DNA from: Gibbsiella quercinecans
Lineage (GTDB): Bacteria > Pseudomonadota > Gammaproteobacteria > Enterobacterales > Enterobacteriaceae
Assembly (NCBI RefSeq): GCF_002291425.1
Contig: NZ_CP014136.1
Span: 1,054,001 to 1,118,000 of the forward strand
Length of the DNA stretch: 64,000 nt
Direction: 5' to 3'
The notes beneath the pieces are model-generated. The model was not told the origin of the DNA. It worked only from the letters and a program-made list of their open reading frames with translations, and ran no database searches. Each line of letters opens with the position of its first letter. The stretch's first letter is position 1. Both the position numbers and the translations under genes were made by a program. This document shows positions 50,178-59,271 of this stretch, in pieces.

Positions 50178-51053
50178 ATGACTTCCCTCGTTTTTAGCAA
50201 ATATCACGGGCTTGGCAACGATTATCTGGTCTGCCATCGTTCGGTGGCAGACCAACTGGATAAAGAACAAATCCGCATTCTGTGCCACCGCCATTACGGC
50301 ATCGGCGCCGACGGGCTGTTAATCGACAGCGGCGACGCCAGTGCCCCAACCCTACGCATCATCAACCCAGATGGCTCCGAGGCGGAAAAAAGCGGCAACG
50401 GCCTGCGGATTTATGCCCGCTATTTATTTGATTGCGGCCGCGTTGGCCACCCGCCTTTTCTGGTGCACACCGCCGGCGGCGATGTGCATTGCCAGGTTGG
50501 GCAAGACAAGCATCAGATCACCGTGGAAATGGGCCATGCCAACTTTAACCCAGCGGCGCTGCCAGCGCTGATCGAAAGCCCTGAAGCGCTGGATTATCCG
50601 TTGCCACTGGCCGGCGGCCCCATTAAGGTTTCGCTGGTGTCGATGGGCAACCCGCACTGCGTGGTACGGGTAGATAAGCTGGATCTGGCCCAGGTGCGCC
50701 AACTGGGGCCGCAAATCGAACATCATCCGTTATTCCCTAAACGCACCAACGTGCAATTGGTGGAAGTGGTCGATCGCCACACGATCCGCATCGGTATTTG
50801 GGAACGGGGCGCCGGGTTTACGCTGGCTTCCGGCAGCAGCAGTTGCGCCGCCGCCAGCGTGATGCGTAAGCTCGGGCTGGTGGATGATCAGGTGGTGGTG
50901 CAGATGCCCGGCGGCGAGCTACAGATTAGTTTTAGCGCGGGCTTCCTGGTAACCATGCGCGGCCCTGTGCATAAAATTGCCACCGTTACGCTCGATCCGG
51001 ACTGCCTGCTCCCCGGCCTGCTGGCGCTCTATCCAGCGCCTTTTCACGCCTGA
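50178..51053 (+). CDS. DapF-like epimerase with Ser/Ser in place of both catalytic cysteines
   Basis: The overall sequence aligns along its length with diaminopimelate epimerase: FSKYHGLGNDY at the start, NPDGSEAEKSGNG, SMGNPHCVVRVD, and ERGAGFTLASGSSSCAAAS. In DapF the two catalytic bases are Cys73 (in QCGNGAR) and Cys217 (in ACGSGAC). Here both aligned positions are serine (codons AGC 50391-50393 and TCC 50829-50831). The protein therefore cannot use the normal two-thiol mechanism and may act on another substrate or not be catalytic. ATG 50178 gives 291 residues and a family-like N-terminus; ATG 50163 is possible, and neither has a clear Shine-Dalgarno. TATACT at 50140 may be its -10. Confidence 0.8.
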   Translation: MTSLVFSKYHGLGNDYLVCHRSVADQLDKEQIRILCHRHYGIGADGLLIDSGDASAPTLRIINPDGSEAEKSGNGLRIYARYLFDCGRVGHPPFLVHTAGGDVHCQVGQDKHQITVEMGHANFNPAALPALIESPEALDYPLPLAGGPIKVSLVSMGNPHCVVRVDKLDLAQVRQLGPQIEHHPLFPKRTNVQLVEVVDRHTIRIGIWERGAGFTLASGSSSCAAASVMRKLGLVDDQVVVQMPGGELQISFSAGFLVTMRGPVHKIATVTLDPDCLLPGLLALYPAPFHA

Positions 51054-51215
51054 CATTTCCCTTTTGACAAAATTGGATCATGATTAAAACAGGCTGCGCC
51101 CCCTTCCCTATCCGGTTGCACTTGCCCCGCCGGCACAAGCGCACCGCTGGCAATCGCCTATCCGGCGCCGGCTAAAGGCCGGCTAGCCCCCTTTCACCAA
51201 CCGGGATATTGTCTC

Positions 51216-52706
51216 ATGACGCAAAAAACCACCCTGCTGCAATTTTTCCATTGGTATTACCCCGACGGCGGCAAACTTTGGCACGAGGCGGCCGAGCGTG
51301 CGGCGCAAATAGCCGAACTCGGCATTACCGATGTTTGGCTGCCGCCGGTTTATAAAGGGGCGAGCGGCGGCTACTCGGTGGGCTACGATACCTATGACCT
51401 GTTTGATCTGGGGGAGTTTGACCAGAAAGGCAGCACGGCCACCAAATATGGCGACAAGGAGGCCCTGCTCAACGCCACGGCGGCGTTGCGCGATAACGGC
51501 CTGCGCGTGATCTATGACGTGGTGTTCAACCATAAAATCGGCGCCGACGAAAAAGAGCAGGTACACGTTTACCGGGTGGACGCGAACGATCGCAATAATA
51601 TCGATGATGAAGGGCTGGATGCGCTGGCCTATACCCGCTTTACCTTTCCGGGGCGCCAGGGGCAGTATTCAAAATTCATCTGGGATTATAAATGCTTCAG
51701 CGGCGTTGATTATATTGAGCAGCCGGATGAAAAAGGCATTTTCAAGATCGCCAACGACTACGGCGACGAGGGCTGGAACGAGCAGGTTGACGACGAAAAA
51801 GGCAATTTCGACTACCTGATGGGCGCCGACGTGGAGTTCCGCAATAGCGCCGTGGTGGAAGAGTTGAAATACTGGGGACGCTGGCTGATGGAAACGCTGC
51901 CGTGCGATGGCTTCCGGCTGGACGCCGTCAAGCATATCCCCGCCTGGTTTTTCAATGACTGGGCGGAGCACGTGCGCGCCGCTGCCGAACGCGATCTGTT
52001 CATCGTGGCGGAGTATTGGTCGCCCGATCTGGATGCGCTGCAACAATATATCGATCTGGTGGAAGGCCAAATCATGCTGTTCGATGTGGGGCTGCACCTG
52101 AAATTCCACCTGGCGTCGCAGCAGGGCGATGAGTTTGATATGGCGAACATCTTCGCCGATACCCTGGTCGCCAACGATCCCGCCCACGCCGTCACCTTTG
52201 TCGCCAACCACGATACCCAACCGCTCCAGTCCCTGGAGGCGCCGGTAGCCCCGTGGTTCAAACCGCTGGCCTATGCGCTGGTGCTGCTGCGTGAACAAGG
52301 CGTGCCCTGCGTGTTCTATCCCGATTTGTACGGTGCCAGCTATGAGGACCAAGGGGACGACGGCGGTGAGTACCAGATAGACCTGCCGGTTATTCCCGAG
52401 CTGGCGCAGTTGATTGCCGCGCGCCAGCGCTTTAGCAACGGCGCACAAACCGATTATTTCGACGATAAGCACTGTATCGCCTTCAGCCGCAGCGGCACCG
52501 CGGAAGCCCCGGGCTGTGTGGTGGTGCTGACCAATGGCGCAGAAAGCAGGAAAACCGTCGGCCTGGGCGAAGCCCTCGCCAACACAACCTGGCGTGATTT
52601 TCTCGGCCATCGTGAAGAGGAGATCGTGACTGACGAGCACGGCAATGCTACGTTCACGGTTAACGGCGGCAGCGTTAGCGTTTGGATTTTGGCCGAAAAT
52701 TTGTAA
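51216..52706 (+). CDS. amyA: Cytoplasmic alpha-amylase AmyA
   Basis: This GH13 enzyme hydrolyses alpha-1,4-glucans and maltodextrins in the cytosol. It has 496 residues (E. coli AmyA 495) and no signal peptide. The conserved regions are [16 protein letters not shown] with the nucleophile Asp, VAEYW with the acid/base Glu, and FVANHDTQ with the transition-state Asp. The gap before it holds a perfect TTGACA at 51064-51069, but the matching -10 is poor. It follows the DapF-like gene by 162 bp on the same strand. Confidence 0.94.
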   Translation: MTQKTTLLQFFHWYYPDGGKLWHEAAERAAQIAELGITDVWLPPVYKGASGGYSVGYDTYDLFDLGEFDQKGSTATKYGDKEALLNATAALRDNGLRVIYDVVFNHKIGADEKEQVHVYRVDANDRNNIDDEGLDALAYTRFTFPGRQGQYSKFIWDYKCFSGVDYIEQPDEKGIFKIANDYGDEGWNEQVDDEKGNFDYLMGADVEFRNSAVVEELKYWGRWLMETLPCDGFRLDAVKHIPAWFFNDWAEHVRAAAERDLFIVAEYWSPDLDALQQYIDLVEGQIMLFDVGLHLKFHLASQQGDEFDMANIFADTLVANDPAHAVTFVANHDTQPLQSLEAPVAPWFKPLAYALVLLREQGVPCVFYPDLYGASYEDQGDDGGEYQIDLPVIPELAQLIAARQRFSNGAQTDYFDDKHCIAFSRSGTAEAPGCVVVLTNGAESRKTVGLGEALANTTWRDFLGHREEEIVTDEHGNATFTVNGGSVSVWILAENL

Positions 52707-52823
52707 TGCTGGCGTGTACAGACTGGTAACGGTGGGAAACTACTTTGGCGCTTTCCGGTCTAAATCACGCTGTTGACAGCAGTAACCCATTCACACCGGA
52801 GCCTAAATAGGGTACAAGGCTGC

Positions 52824-53675
52824 ATGAAAATACCAAAACGACTCCAGCCATTGGTTGATGATGGTTTAATTGATGACGTCATCCGCCGCTTGAAAAGCGG
52901 CAAAGAGGCCGATGTGTTTATCGTGCGCTGTGGCGATGAGATCCGCTGCGCCAAAGTGTACAAAGAAGCAGAAAAACGCAATTTCAAGCAGGCCGTGAAC
53001 TACCAGGAAGGCCGCAAGGTGCGCAACAGCCGCAACGCGCGCGCCATGAGCAAAGGCTCGCGCTTTGGCCGCCAGCAGCTTGAAGAAGCCTGGCAAAACA
53101 CAGAAGTAGACGCACTCTATCTGCTGGCGAAAGCAGGCGTGCGCGTGCCGCAGCCGGATATTTGCCTGGACGGCGTGCTGCTGATGGAGCTGATCACCGA
53201 CGAAGAAGGCATGGTGGCGCCGCGCCTGAGCGATATTACGCTGGAGCCGCAGCAGGCGCTGGCCGATCACGCGTTGATGATGAACTACGCCGTCCGCATG
53301 CTGTGCGCCGGGCTGGTTCACGGCGACCTGTCGGAATTCAACGTATTGATGGATAAAGACGGCCCGGTGATTATCGACTTGCCGCAGGTGGTCGATGCAG
53401 CGGCCAACAACCATGCCAAAAGCATGTTCGAACGCGACATTAATAATATGACGCAATATTACGGCCAATTTGCGCCGCAGCTGCTTGGCAGCCAGTACGC
53501 CAAGGAAATTTGGGCGTTATATCAGGAAGGCAACCTGACGCCGGAGAGTGAACTGAGCGGCTACGTGGCCGAGGACAATAAGCGCGCCGATATTGGCGCC
53601 GTACTGGAAGAAATTCAGGCCGCCCACGATGAGCACCAACGGCAGCAACTGGCCCGGCAAGAAAATAATCAGTAA
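52824..53675 (+). CDS. RIO1-family serine protein kinase
   Basis: The 283-residue protein has an atypical kinase RIO domain: LKSGKEADVFIVRCGDEIRCAKVYK supplies the ATP loop and catalytic lysine, HGDLSEFNV (166-174) the catalytic loop Asp, and IIDLPQ (183-188) the metal Asp. Bacterial RIO proteins of this type occur across enterobacteria; targets are unknown. Archaeal and eukaryotic relatives act in ribosome maturation. ATG 52824 is chosen with AAGG upstream; the 17-residue longer frame lacks one. A terminator follows. Confidence 0.87.
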   Translation: MKIPKRLQPLVDDGLIDDVIRRLKSGKEADVFIVRCGDEIRCAKVYKEAEKRNFKQAVNYQEGRKVRNSRNARAMSKGSRFGRQQLEEAWQNTEVDALYLLAKAGVRVPQPDICLDGVLLMELITDEEGMVAPRLSDITLEPQQALADHALMMNYAVRMLCAGLVHGDLSEFNVLMDKDGPVIIDLPQVVDAAANNHAKSMFERDINNMTQYYGQFAPQLLGSQYAKEIWALYQEGNLTPESELSGYVAEDNKRADIGAVLEEIQAAHDEHQRQQLARQENNQ

Positions 53676-53688
53676 GGCTCCAGATAAA

Positions 53689-53718
53689 AAAATACCCTGT
53701 CTTTACATAGGGTATTTT
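53689..53718. terminator. Terminator of the RIO kinase gene
   Basis: AAAATACCCT-N10-AGGGTATTTT is a perfect 10-bp stem with A-rich and T-rich flanks, able to terminate in both directions. Confidence 0.85.
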
Positions 53719-53843
53719 ATATAAGTATGTCAGTAAGCGGTTACGCTAACGAAACATCCGGCTGTTTAGTAATACGGTTACGCAAATCACGGCGCACAAT
53801 TTCAATCGACCAGAACCAGAATACATGGCCGATAAATTCATTA

Positions 53844-54755
53844 TCAGGTTCGCTTCCCTAATTGGCGCCAGCGTGGCAGCCCAAACATATTGACCGCCAT
53901 GCCGCACAGCACCAGCAGCGCGCCGGCGGTCTGTAGCGCCGACAATGCTTCCCCCACAATAGCCCAGGCGCCAATCAACCCGACCAACGGCACCAACAGT
54001 GCCAGCGGCGCCACACGCCAGGTTTCGTAGCGCGCCAACAGACTGCCCCACACTGAATAGCCGAACAGTGTGGCGGCAAAGGCCAGATACAGCACCACCA
54101 ATACACTGCTTAACTGCGGGTGAACCAAGCTGGCGACAACCTGCAAGCGATCGTCAAATAGCCAACTGCATGCCAAAAACGGTAACACCGGGATCAAGGC
54201 ACTCCATACCACCAACGGCAGGATCCCCTGTTGCGGAAACGTCGCCATAATTTTTTTGTTGGCCATATTGCCCAGCGCCCAGGAAAACGCGGCGCCAAGC
54301 GTCAGCAACAAGCCGGCCAGCGGCACGGCGCTGCCGCCCAGTTGGTGGCGCAGGCTAGCGAGGGCCAGCAATAGCATCCCCGCACAGGCAACAGCGATAC
54401 CGGCCAGGTGATTGGCACGCAGTTTATCCCCCATCAGCACCATCCCCAGCAGCAGGGTAAAGAACACCTGGGCCTGGATCACCAGCGAAGCCAACCCGGC
54501 CGGCATCCCCAGCTTAATCGCAAGAAACAGGAGGGCGAACTGACCAAAGCTCATGGTAAGGCCATAATAAACCAGCCACGTCCAAGGCAATTTGGGGCGA
54601 GGAATAAAGAAGATTGCCGGTACCCCTACCAGCAAAAAACGTAGACCGGCCAGCAGAAACGGCGGCACACCCTGTAGCCCGTATTTGATTACGACAAAAT
54701 TCATGCCCCAGATAACCACAACCAACAGCGCCAGCAACCGATCGCGTAACGTCAT
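53844..54755 (-). CDS. eamA: EamA-family exporter (O-acetylserine/cysteine exporter)
   Basis: The 303-residue protein has 10 predicted helices in two EamA repeats: [26 protein letters not shown] opens the first and [21 protein letters not shown] opens the second. It is close in length and sequence to E. coli EamA (YdeD, 299 aa), which exports O-acetylserine and cysteine. GGGGGA precedes ATG 54755, excluding the 11-residue extension. It is convergent with the RIO kinase gene. The 125 bp downstream contain a short orphan frame. Confidence 0.85.
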   Translation of the reverse strand: MTLRDRLLALLVVVIWGMNFVVIKYGLQGVPPFLLAGLRFLLVGVPAIFFIPRPKLPWTWLVYYGLTMSFGQFALLFLAIKLGMPAGLASLVIQAQVFFTLLLGMVLMGDKLRANHLAGIAVACAGMLLLALASLRHQLGGSAVPLAGLLLTLGAAFSWALGNMANKKIMATFPQQGILPLVVWSALIPVLPFLACSWLFDDRLQVVASLVHPQLSSVLVVLYLAFAATLFGYSVWGSLLARYETWRVAPLALLVPLVGLIGAWAIVGEALSALQTAGALLVLCGMAVNMFGLPRWRQLGKRT

Positions 54756-55050
54756 GTTCCCCCACCATTCCTGATTAACACACCTCATCGCAGACTACAG
54801 TGAAATGCCGTGGGGCAATACATACAGATCTGTGCAATCTTCAGCAACACAGGCTGTAGGCAAAACGCACCCGCGCTATCCCGCAGGCGCATTATGGTAT
54901 TATGTTAGCCAGAGGTTTACTCAGCCCCACGCCTTCAAGGCGCACCGGCCGGCTTTCCCCTGATTGTCACTCTGCCTGATTAGGGTGGCAGGAAAACCAG
55001 TGCACACACGGCTTGAAGGATGACCAACATATTCAACCAATGGATCCGCT
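54756..55050. other. 295-bp gap between eamA and yajD
   Basis: This divergent gap has TATTAT/TATGTT sequences around 54897-54906 that could be -10 boxes for yajD, a CTGCC-N10-GGCAG stem near 54972, and GGCTTGAAGGATG-like purine-rich sequence near 55010. The leader of yajD would then exceed 100 nt. I recognise no RNA gene or riboswitch. Confidence 0.4.
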
Positions 55051-55392
55051 ATGGCATATATCCCGAAAAACTACGCGAAGCTGGAAATGGGCTACCGCGA
55101 AAAAGCGCTGAAACTGTTCCCCTGGGTGTGTGGGCGCTGTTCACGCGAGTTTGTTTACTCCAACCTGCGTGAACTGACGGTGCACCACATCGATCACGAT
55201 CACAGTAATAATCCGGAAGACGGCAGTAACTGGGAAATGCTGTGTCTGTATTGCCATGACCACGAACATGAAAAATATACGCAGGCGGATTTATACGGCA
55301 CAACGGTCGTGGCCGGGGAAGATGCGCAAAAAGACGTGGGCGTGGCCACGCACAACCCATTCGCCAACCTGAAAGCCATGATGAAAAAATAA
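55051..55392 (+). CDS. yajD: HNH nuclease family protein YajD
   Basis: The 113-residue protein has an HNH endonuclease fold with zinc-binding knuckles CGRC and CLYC, the HHIDHDH active-site strand, and the NNPEDGSNWEMLC-YCHDHEH helix. It matches E. coli YajD (115 aa). Its biological substrate is unknown. The start at ATG 55051 is family-like (MAYIPKNYAKLEMGYREKAL). Shortly after its stop begin an inverted repeat (55418-55444) and the repeats that precede parA. Confidence 0.9.
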   Translation: MAYIPKNYAKLEMGYREKALKLFPWVCGRCSREFVYSNLRELTVHHIDHDHSNNPEDGSNWEMLCLYCHDHEHEKYTQADLYGTTVVAGEDAQKDVGVATHNPFANLKAMMKK

Positions 55393-55417
55393 CGCCGGCG
55401 AAATGCCGCCCGGCGTG

Positions 55418-55444
55418 ATTGCCGGTTGCAACCGCACCGGCAAT
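55418..55444 (+). terminator. Inverted repeat after yajD
   Basis: ATTGCCGGT-N9-ACCGGCAAT, a perfect 9-bp stem 26 nt past the yajD stop. No T-tract follows, so it is a candidate terminator only. Confidence 0.5.
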
Positions 55445-55492
55445 AAGTTACCAACCCAATAAGTTACTAGCTTAATAAGCCAATAACTTATC
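55442..55492. repeat. Repeat cluster upstream of parA (distal part)
   Basis: Two copies of AATAAGTTAC (55442 and 55458, 16 bp apart), then AGCTTA-A-TAAGCC (55469-55481) and the reversed half AATAACTTAT (55483-55492). Positions 55452-55479 are repeated at 21917-21944 with one mismatch. The cluster lies over 200 bp from the parA start. Confidence 0.75.
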
Positions 55493-55655
55493 ACTTCTGT
55501 TTTCCCGGAACATTCCTACTTACCCGCAGGGCACTTTGCCAGCAAAATATCGGCTCAGGCCAATAAAATCGCAGCTTGGCAAGCGCCAATCGTTAAGGCA
55601 TATTGTTAAAGGTAGCGCTTATTAGCCTGTTTAATTATCAACCTATCAAGCAACT

Positions 55656-55684
55656 AACTTAATAAGTTATCAGCTTAATAATTT
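55656..55684. promoter_or_regulatory. Operator-like near-palindromes just before parA
   Basis: AACTTA-A-TAAGTT (55656-55668) is a perfect 6-bp inverted repeat around a central A, followed by AGCTTA-A-TAATTT (55672-55684). They end 13 nt before the parA ATG, where a self-repressing RHH protein would be expected to bind. Confidence 0.7.
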
Positions 55685-55697
55685 AAGAGATGGCAGT

Positions 55698-56333
55698 ATG
55701 ATTGTTTTGATTGGCTCCCAAAAGGGCGGCGTCGGGAAATCGACAAAGGCAGTAAATATTGCCGGTTACTTAATTCTCAAGCAGGGCAAAACGGCGATCA
55801 TCGTTGATGCCGACGACCAGAAATCGATCATGACCTGGTACAACGATCGGCAAAACGTTGGCGGCCTGCCGCACATCCCTGTCGTTGCCGCTTCAGGAAA
55901 GATCAAAGAAACGCTGCTGGAATTGGATCGCCATTACGACTATGTGATTGTCGATACCGCCGGGCGGGACAGCGCCGAATTGCGTTCCGGCCTGTTGGCG
56001 GCCGATTTGTTCCTCTCCCCGCTGCGCCCTTCGCAGATGGATCTGGATACCATCGGCTACCTTTCGGAAATGTTCTCTACCGCGCAGGAATATAATGAAA
56101 AGGTGAAAGGCTACATTGTGTTGAACATGTGCCCGACCAACATCTTCATCAATGAAGCCAATGAAGCGGCGGAAGTGTTAAGCGAATACCCGGAGTTTAC
56201 GCTGGTGAACAACCGCCTGTGCGATCGCAAAATCTACCGCGATGCCTGGGGCGAAGCGATCACTATTCACGAAGCCAATAATGAAAAAGCGCAAAATGAG
56301 ATTGAAAGCCTGGTCAAGGAAGTCATCTTATGA
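55698..56333 (+). CDS. ParA-family ATPase
   Basis: The 211-residue protein is a small ParA/MinD-type P-loop ATPase. The deviant Walker A KGGVGKST is at residues 9-16, VDADDQKSIMTW forms switch I, and IVDTAGRDSAELR contains Walker B. It lacks the N-terminal DNA-binding domain of P1-type ParA, as in small (type Ib) plasmid ParA proteins. AAGAGA lies seven bases before the ATG. Its stop overlaps the next gene (ATGA). Close companions are a short RHH-like protein and repeat clusters on both sides, the layout of plasmid partition modules. No replication gene or phage gene is present. Confidence 0.85.
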   Translation: MIVLIGSQKGGVGKSTKAVNIAGYLILKQGKTAIIVDADDQKSIMTWYNDRQNVGGLPHIPVVAASGKIKETLLELDRHYDYVIVDTAGRDSAELRSGLLAADLFLSPLRPSQMDLDTIGYLSEMFSTAQEYNEKVKGYIVLNMCPTNIFINEANEAAEVLSEYPEFTLVNNRLCDRKIYRDAWGEAITIHEANNEKAQNEIESLVKEVIL

Positions 56334-56629
56334 AAAAACGCACGCCAACCCAGCGAATGACGGAAGATGAGTTTATCAATAGCGCCACATCCCATACGCT
56401 GGCGGTTCCTGCGGTTGAAAGCAAACCGCAAGGGCGCAAACGCACTTATAAAGCCATCTCGGTTAGCCTGACCGACAGCCATGTTGAGATGATTGACGAA
56501 ATTATCGTGCTGGCGGCGCGCAACGGTATTGTGCGCATTACCCGTTCTGACGTGATTAAGCTGGCGATTGACGGTCTGGCGGGCAACAACGAAGCACAGC
56601 TGTTGGCATTGCTGAAAGCACGCAGTTAA
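56330..56629 (+). CDS. Small DNA-binding partner of ParA (putative ribbon-helix-helix)
   Basis: The 99-residue protein is translationally coupled to parA. Residues 1-40 are basic and probably unstructured. From about 41 the pattern KAISVSLTDSHVEMIDEIIV then ITRSDVIKLAID fits the strand-helix-helix of an Arc/CopG-type ribbon-helix-helix domain, with a basic and polar strand for the DNA major groove. Type Ib plasmid ParB proteins have this plan (flexible N-terminus that stimulates ParA, C-terminal RHH). I do not recognise a named family. The repeated RRCTTA-W-TAAGYY motif around the pair is its likely target (inference). Confidence 0.65.
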   Translation: MKKRTPTQRMTEDEFINSATSHTLAVPAVESKPQGRKRTYKAISVSLTDSHVEMIDEIIVLAARNGIVRITRSDVIKLAIDGLAGNNEAQLLALLKARS

Positions 56630-56668
56630 CTTATTAAGCTATTAGCTAAGTAAGCTAATAGCTATGCT
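56626..56668. repeat. Repeat cluster right after the RHH-like gene
   Basis: AACTTA-T-TAAGCT at 56628-56640 overlaps the stop codon region, followed by TAGCTAAGTAAGCTAATAGC, which shares AAGCTAATAG with the remote cluster at 21958-21967. Confidence 0.7.
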
Positions 56669-56675
56669 GTACGGC

Positions 56676-56848
56676 CCCTCACCCCAACCCTCTCCCCCAG
56701 GGAGAGGGAGCAGATAGTGCCCGTTAGTAGGCTCCTTTTCCATTCACCAAAGCCGTATCCAGCACCAGGATTTTCTTATCCGTTAACCAGAGCTACATCC
56801 AACACCGGGCTATCCCCTCTCCCGCTGGGAGAGGGTTAGGGTGAGGGA
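56676..56848. repeat. Pair of inverted hairpin units before bglX
   Basis: A left unit, CCCCTCACCCCAACCCTCTCCC with its hairpin, and a right unit in inverted orientation, GGGAGAGGGTTAGGGTGAGGG, bound a 170-bp segment. Between them are two imperfect direct copies of a CATCCAACACC/TATCCAGCACC type string with TCTTATCCGTTAACCAGAG-like sequence. It lies between convergent gene ends and contains no gene. Confidence 0.75.
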
Positions 56849-56860
56849 AAAGAGCAAAGC

Positions 56861-59158
56861 TTATTGCAGGCTAAAACTCTGCTGCAACAGATTATCGGAA
56901 TCCAGGCCCACAAACACAGTAAACTGACCTGGCTCGGCGCCCCACTTCAGGCTGGCATTATAAAACTTGAGATCGTCTTCGGTGATGGGCAATTCAACCC
57001 GCTGCGTCTCACCGGCCTTCAACATCACCTTTTTAAAATTGCGCAGTTCCTTCACTGGGCGGCTGACCGATGCGGCGACATCCTGCACATACAGCTGCAC
57101 GATCGTAGCGCCGTCATACTTACCGGTGTTTTTCAGCGTTACGCTGGCGGTGATTTTGCCGTTACGCGCCATCTGCGAGCCAGACAACTTCAGATCCGTC
57201 AGGCTGAAGGTGGTATAGCTCAAGCCATAGCCGAACGGATACAGCGGCCCATTCGGCGAATCAAAGTAGCGCGAAGTGTACTTGTTCGGCTTATCAGGGT
57301 TAAATGGCCGGCCGGTATTCAGATGGTTGTAATACATCGGGATCTGCCCGACGGAACGCGGGAAAGTCATCGGCAGCTTGCCCGAAGGGTTATAATCGCC
57401 GAACAGCACATCGGCTATCGCATTGCCCCCCTCCGTGCCGCTGAACCAGGTTTCCAACATCGCATCGGCCTGTTGGCTTTCCCAGCTTAGCGCCAACGGG
57501 CGGCCATTCATCAGCACCAGCACCAGGGGCTTGCCGGTGGCTTTCAGGGCGGCGATCAGATCGCGCTGGCTCTGCGGGATAGTAATGTCGGCACGGCTGG
57601 ATGCTTCATGCGCCATCCCCTGCGATTCCCCGACGACGGCCACGATCACATCGGCCTGCCGGGCTACCGCCAGCGCTTCATCAAGCATCTGCTGCGGCGG
57701 GCGATCATCAAACACCACCGCCGGCTCATACAGGTTCAGATAATCAATAATGCTTTTATCCTGAGTAATATTCGCGCCTTTGGCATACAGAATTTTTGCC
57801 TTATCACCCACCACATTTTGCAAGCCGGCGCGCAGGGTGATCGACTGCTTGACCACTCCAGCGGCCGACCAGCTGCCCATCACGTCACGCTGGCTGTCGG
57901 CCAACGGCCCAATAAGGGCAATAGTGCCCTGTTTGCGCAGCGGCAGCGTCTGGCGATCGTTCTTCAACAGCACCATGGTTGTTCGCGCCACTTCGCGGGC
58001 TTCGGCCCGGTGCAGGCGGCTTTCCGCATTGGTATCCTGTGGATCGCTGCCGACCGGGCCAAGATGCGCATAAGGATCATTAAACAGCCCCATGGCATAT
58101 TTGGTGTTCAGCACATTGCGGCAGGCGCGATCGATATCGCTTTCCTTCACCAGGCCCGCTTTCACCAGCCCCGGCAGATACTTATCGTAGAACTCATCGC
58201 TCATGCTCATATCCACGCCGGAGGTGATCGCCAGGCGCACCGCATCACGCGCATCCATCGCCACGCCGTGCTTGATCAGCTCTTTGATGGCGCCGTGATC
58301 GCTGATGGTGATCCCGCCGAAGCCCCACTGGTTGCGCAGTAAATCCTTCAGCAGCCACGGGTTCGCGGTGGCGGGTATGCCGTTAATCGAGTTGAGCGAC
58401 ACCATCACCCCGCCGCTGCCGGCATCGATCGCCGCCCGGTAAGGCGGCAGATAGTCCTGATACATCCGCAGCGGGCTCATGTCGACGGTGTTGTAATCAC
58501 GCCCACCTTCCGTAGCGCCGTACAGCGCAAAATGCTTGACGCTGGCCATCACCGCCCCCGGTTTGGCCGGATCGCCATTTTGCAGATTATCCACCATCAG
58601 CCGGGCAATCTTTGACACCAGCCAGGTGTCTTCGCCAAAGCCTTCCGACACCCTTCCCCAGCGCGGATCGCGCGTGATATCCACCATTGGCGCAAACGTC
58701 ATGTTCAGGCCGTCATCGCTGGCTTCCATGGCGGCGATACGGGCACTCTGGGCGATAGCCTGCGTATCAAAACTGGCCGCCAGCCCTAGGCTTATCGGGA
58801 AGATGGTTCGCTGTCCGTGTACAACGTCATAGGCAAAGAAAAGAGGAATTTTCAGACGGCTGAGCTGCATCGCCTGATCCTGCATCACCCGGATATCCGG
58901 CCGGGTCACCGTATTGAAAATCGCGCCAATCTGCCCTTTGCGGATCCCTTCCCGAATCACTTCTTTCGGGTTATCCGGCCCCACGCTGATTAAACGCAAC
59001 TGGCCGATTTTCTCTTCAAGCGTCATCTGCCCCATCAGTTTGGCAATAAATGCATCACGCTGTTGAACATTGATTCCTTGCGTTGCGCCCGTTCCTTGCG
59101 CAAATGCCGGGCTGATGGCCAGACCGGCTAACACACGCACCACACAGAGCCATTTCAT
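56861..59158 (-). CDS. bglX: Periplasmic beta-glucosidase BglX
   Basis: BglX is a GH3 beta-glucosidase of 765 residues, the same length as in E. coli. It has a signal peptide (VRVLAGLAISPAFA-Q), the N-terminal barrel with GVDMSMSDEF containing the nucleophile Asp, the second alpha/beta domain (LALIGPLADSQRDVMGSWSA), and a fibronectin type III-like C-terminal domain (KLSGSQMARNGKITASVTLKN style). It should cleave terminal beta-glucose from short oligosaccharides, including cellobiose-type sugars, in the periplasm. Together with the secreted polygalacturonase it suggests plant-associated nutrition. Monocistronic. Confidence 0.95.
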   Translation of the reverse strand: MKWLCVVRVLAGLAISPAFAQGTGATQGINVQQRDAFIAKLMGQMTLEEKIGQLRLISVGPDNPKEVIREGIRKGQIGAIFNTVTRPDIRVMQDQAMQLSRLKIPLFFAYDVVHGQRTIFPISLGLAASFDTQAIAQSARIAAMEASDDGLNMTFAPMVDITRDPRWGRVSEGFGEDTWLVSKIARLMVDNLQNGDPAKPGAVMASVKHFALYGATEGGRDYNTVDMSPLRMYQDYLPPYRAAIDAGSGGVMVSLNSINGIPATANPWLLKDLLRNQWGFGGITISDHGAIKELIKHGVAMDARDAVRLAITSGVDMSMSDEFYDKYLPGLVKAGLVKESDIDRACRNVLNTKYAMGLFNDPYAHLGPVGSDPQDTNAESRLHRAEAREVARTTMVLLKNDRQTLPLRKQGTIALIGPLADSQRDVMGSWSAAGVVKQSITLRAGLQNVVGDKAKILYAKGANITQDKSIIDYLNLYEPAVVFDDRPPQQMLDEALAVARQADVIVAVVGESQGMAHEASSRADITIPQSQRDLIAALKATGKPLVLVLMNGRPLALSWESQQADAMLETWFSGTEGGNAIADVLFGDYNPSGKLPMTFPRSVGQIPMYYNHLNTGRPFNPDKPNKYTSRYFDSPNGPLYPFGYGLSYTTFSLTDLKLSGSQMARNGKITASVTLKNTGKYDGATIVQLYVQDVAASVSRPVKELRNFKKVMLKAGETQRVELPITEDDLKFYNASLKWGAEPGQFTVFVGLDSDNLLQQSFSLQ

Positions 59159-59271
59159 ATTGTTATCTCAGGCGACTGCCGCCGCTACCAGCGGACAGAA
59201 TGATTGATCGACGTGAAGAAATAGTTTGCCACAGGCCTTTTCGCAGCATAAACAATTAGTAGGAATAATAT

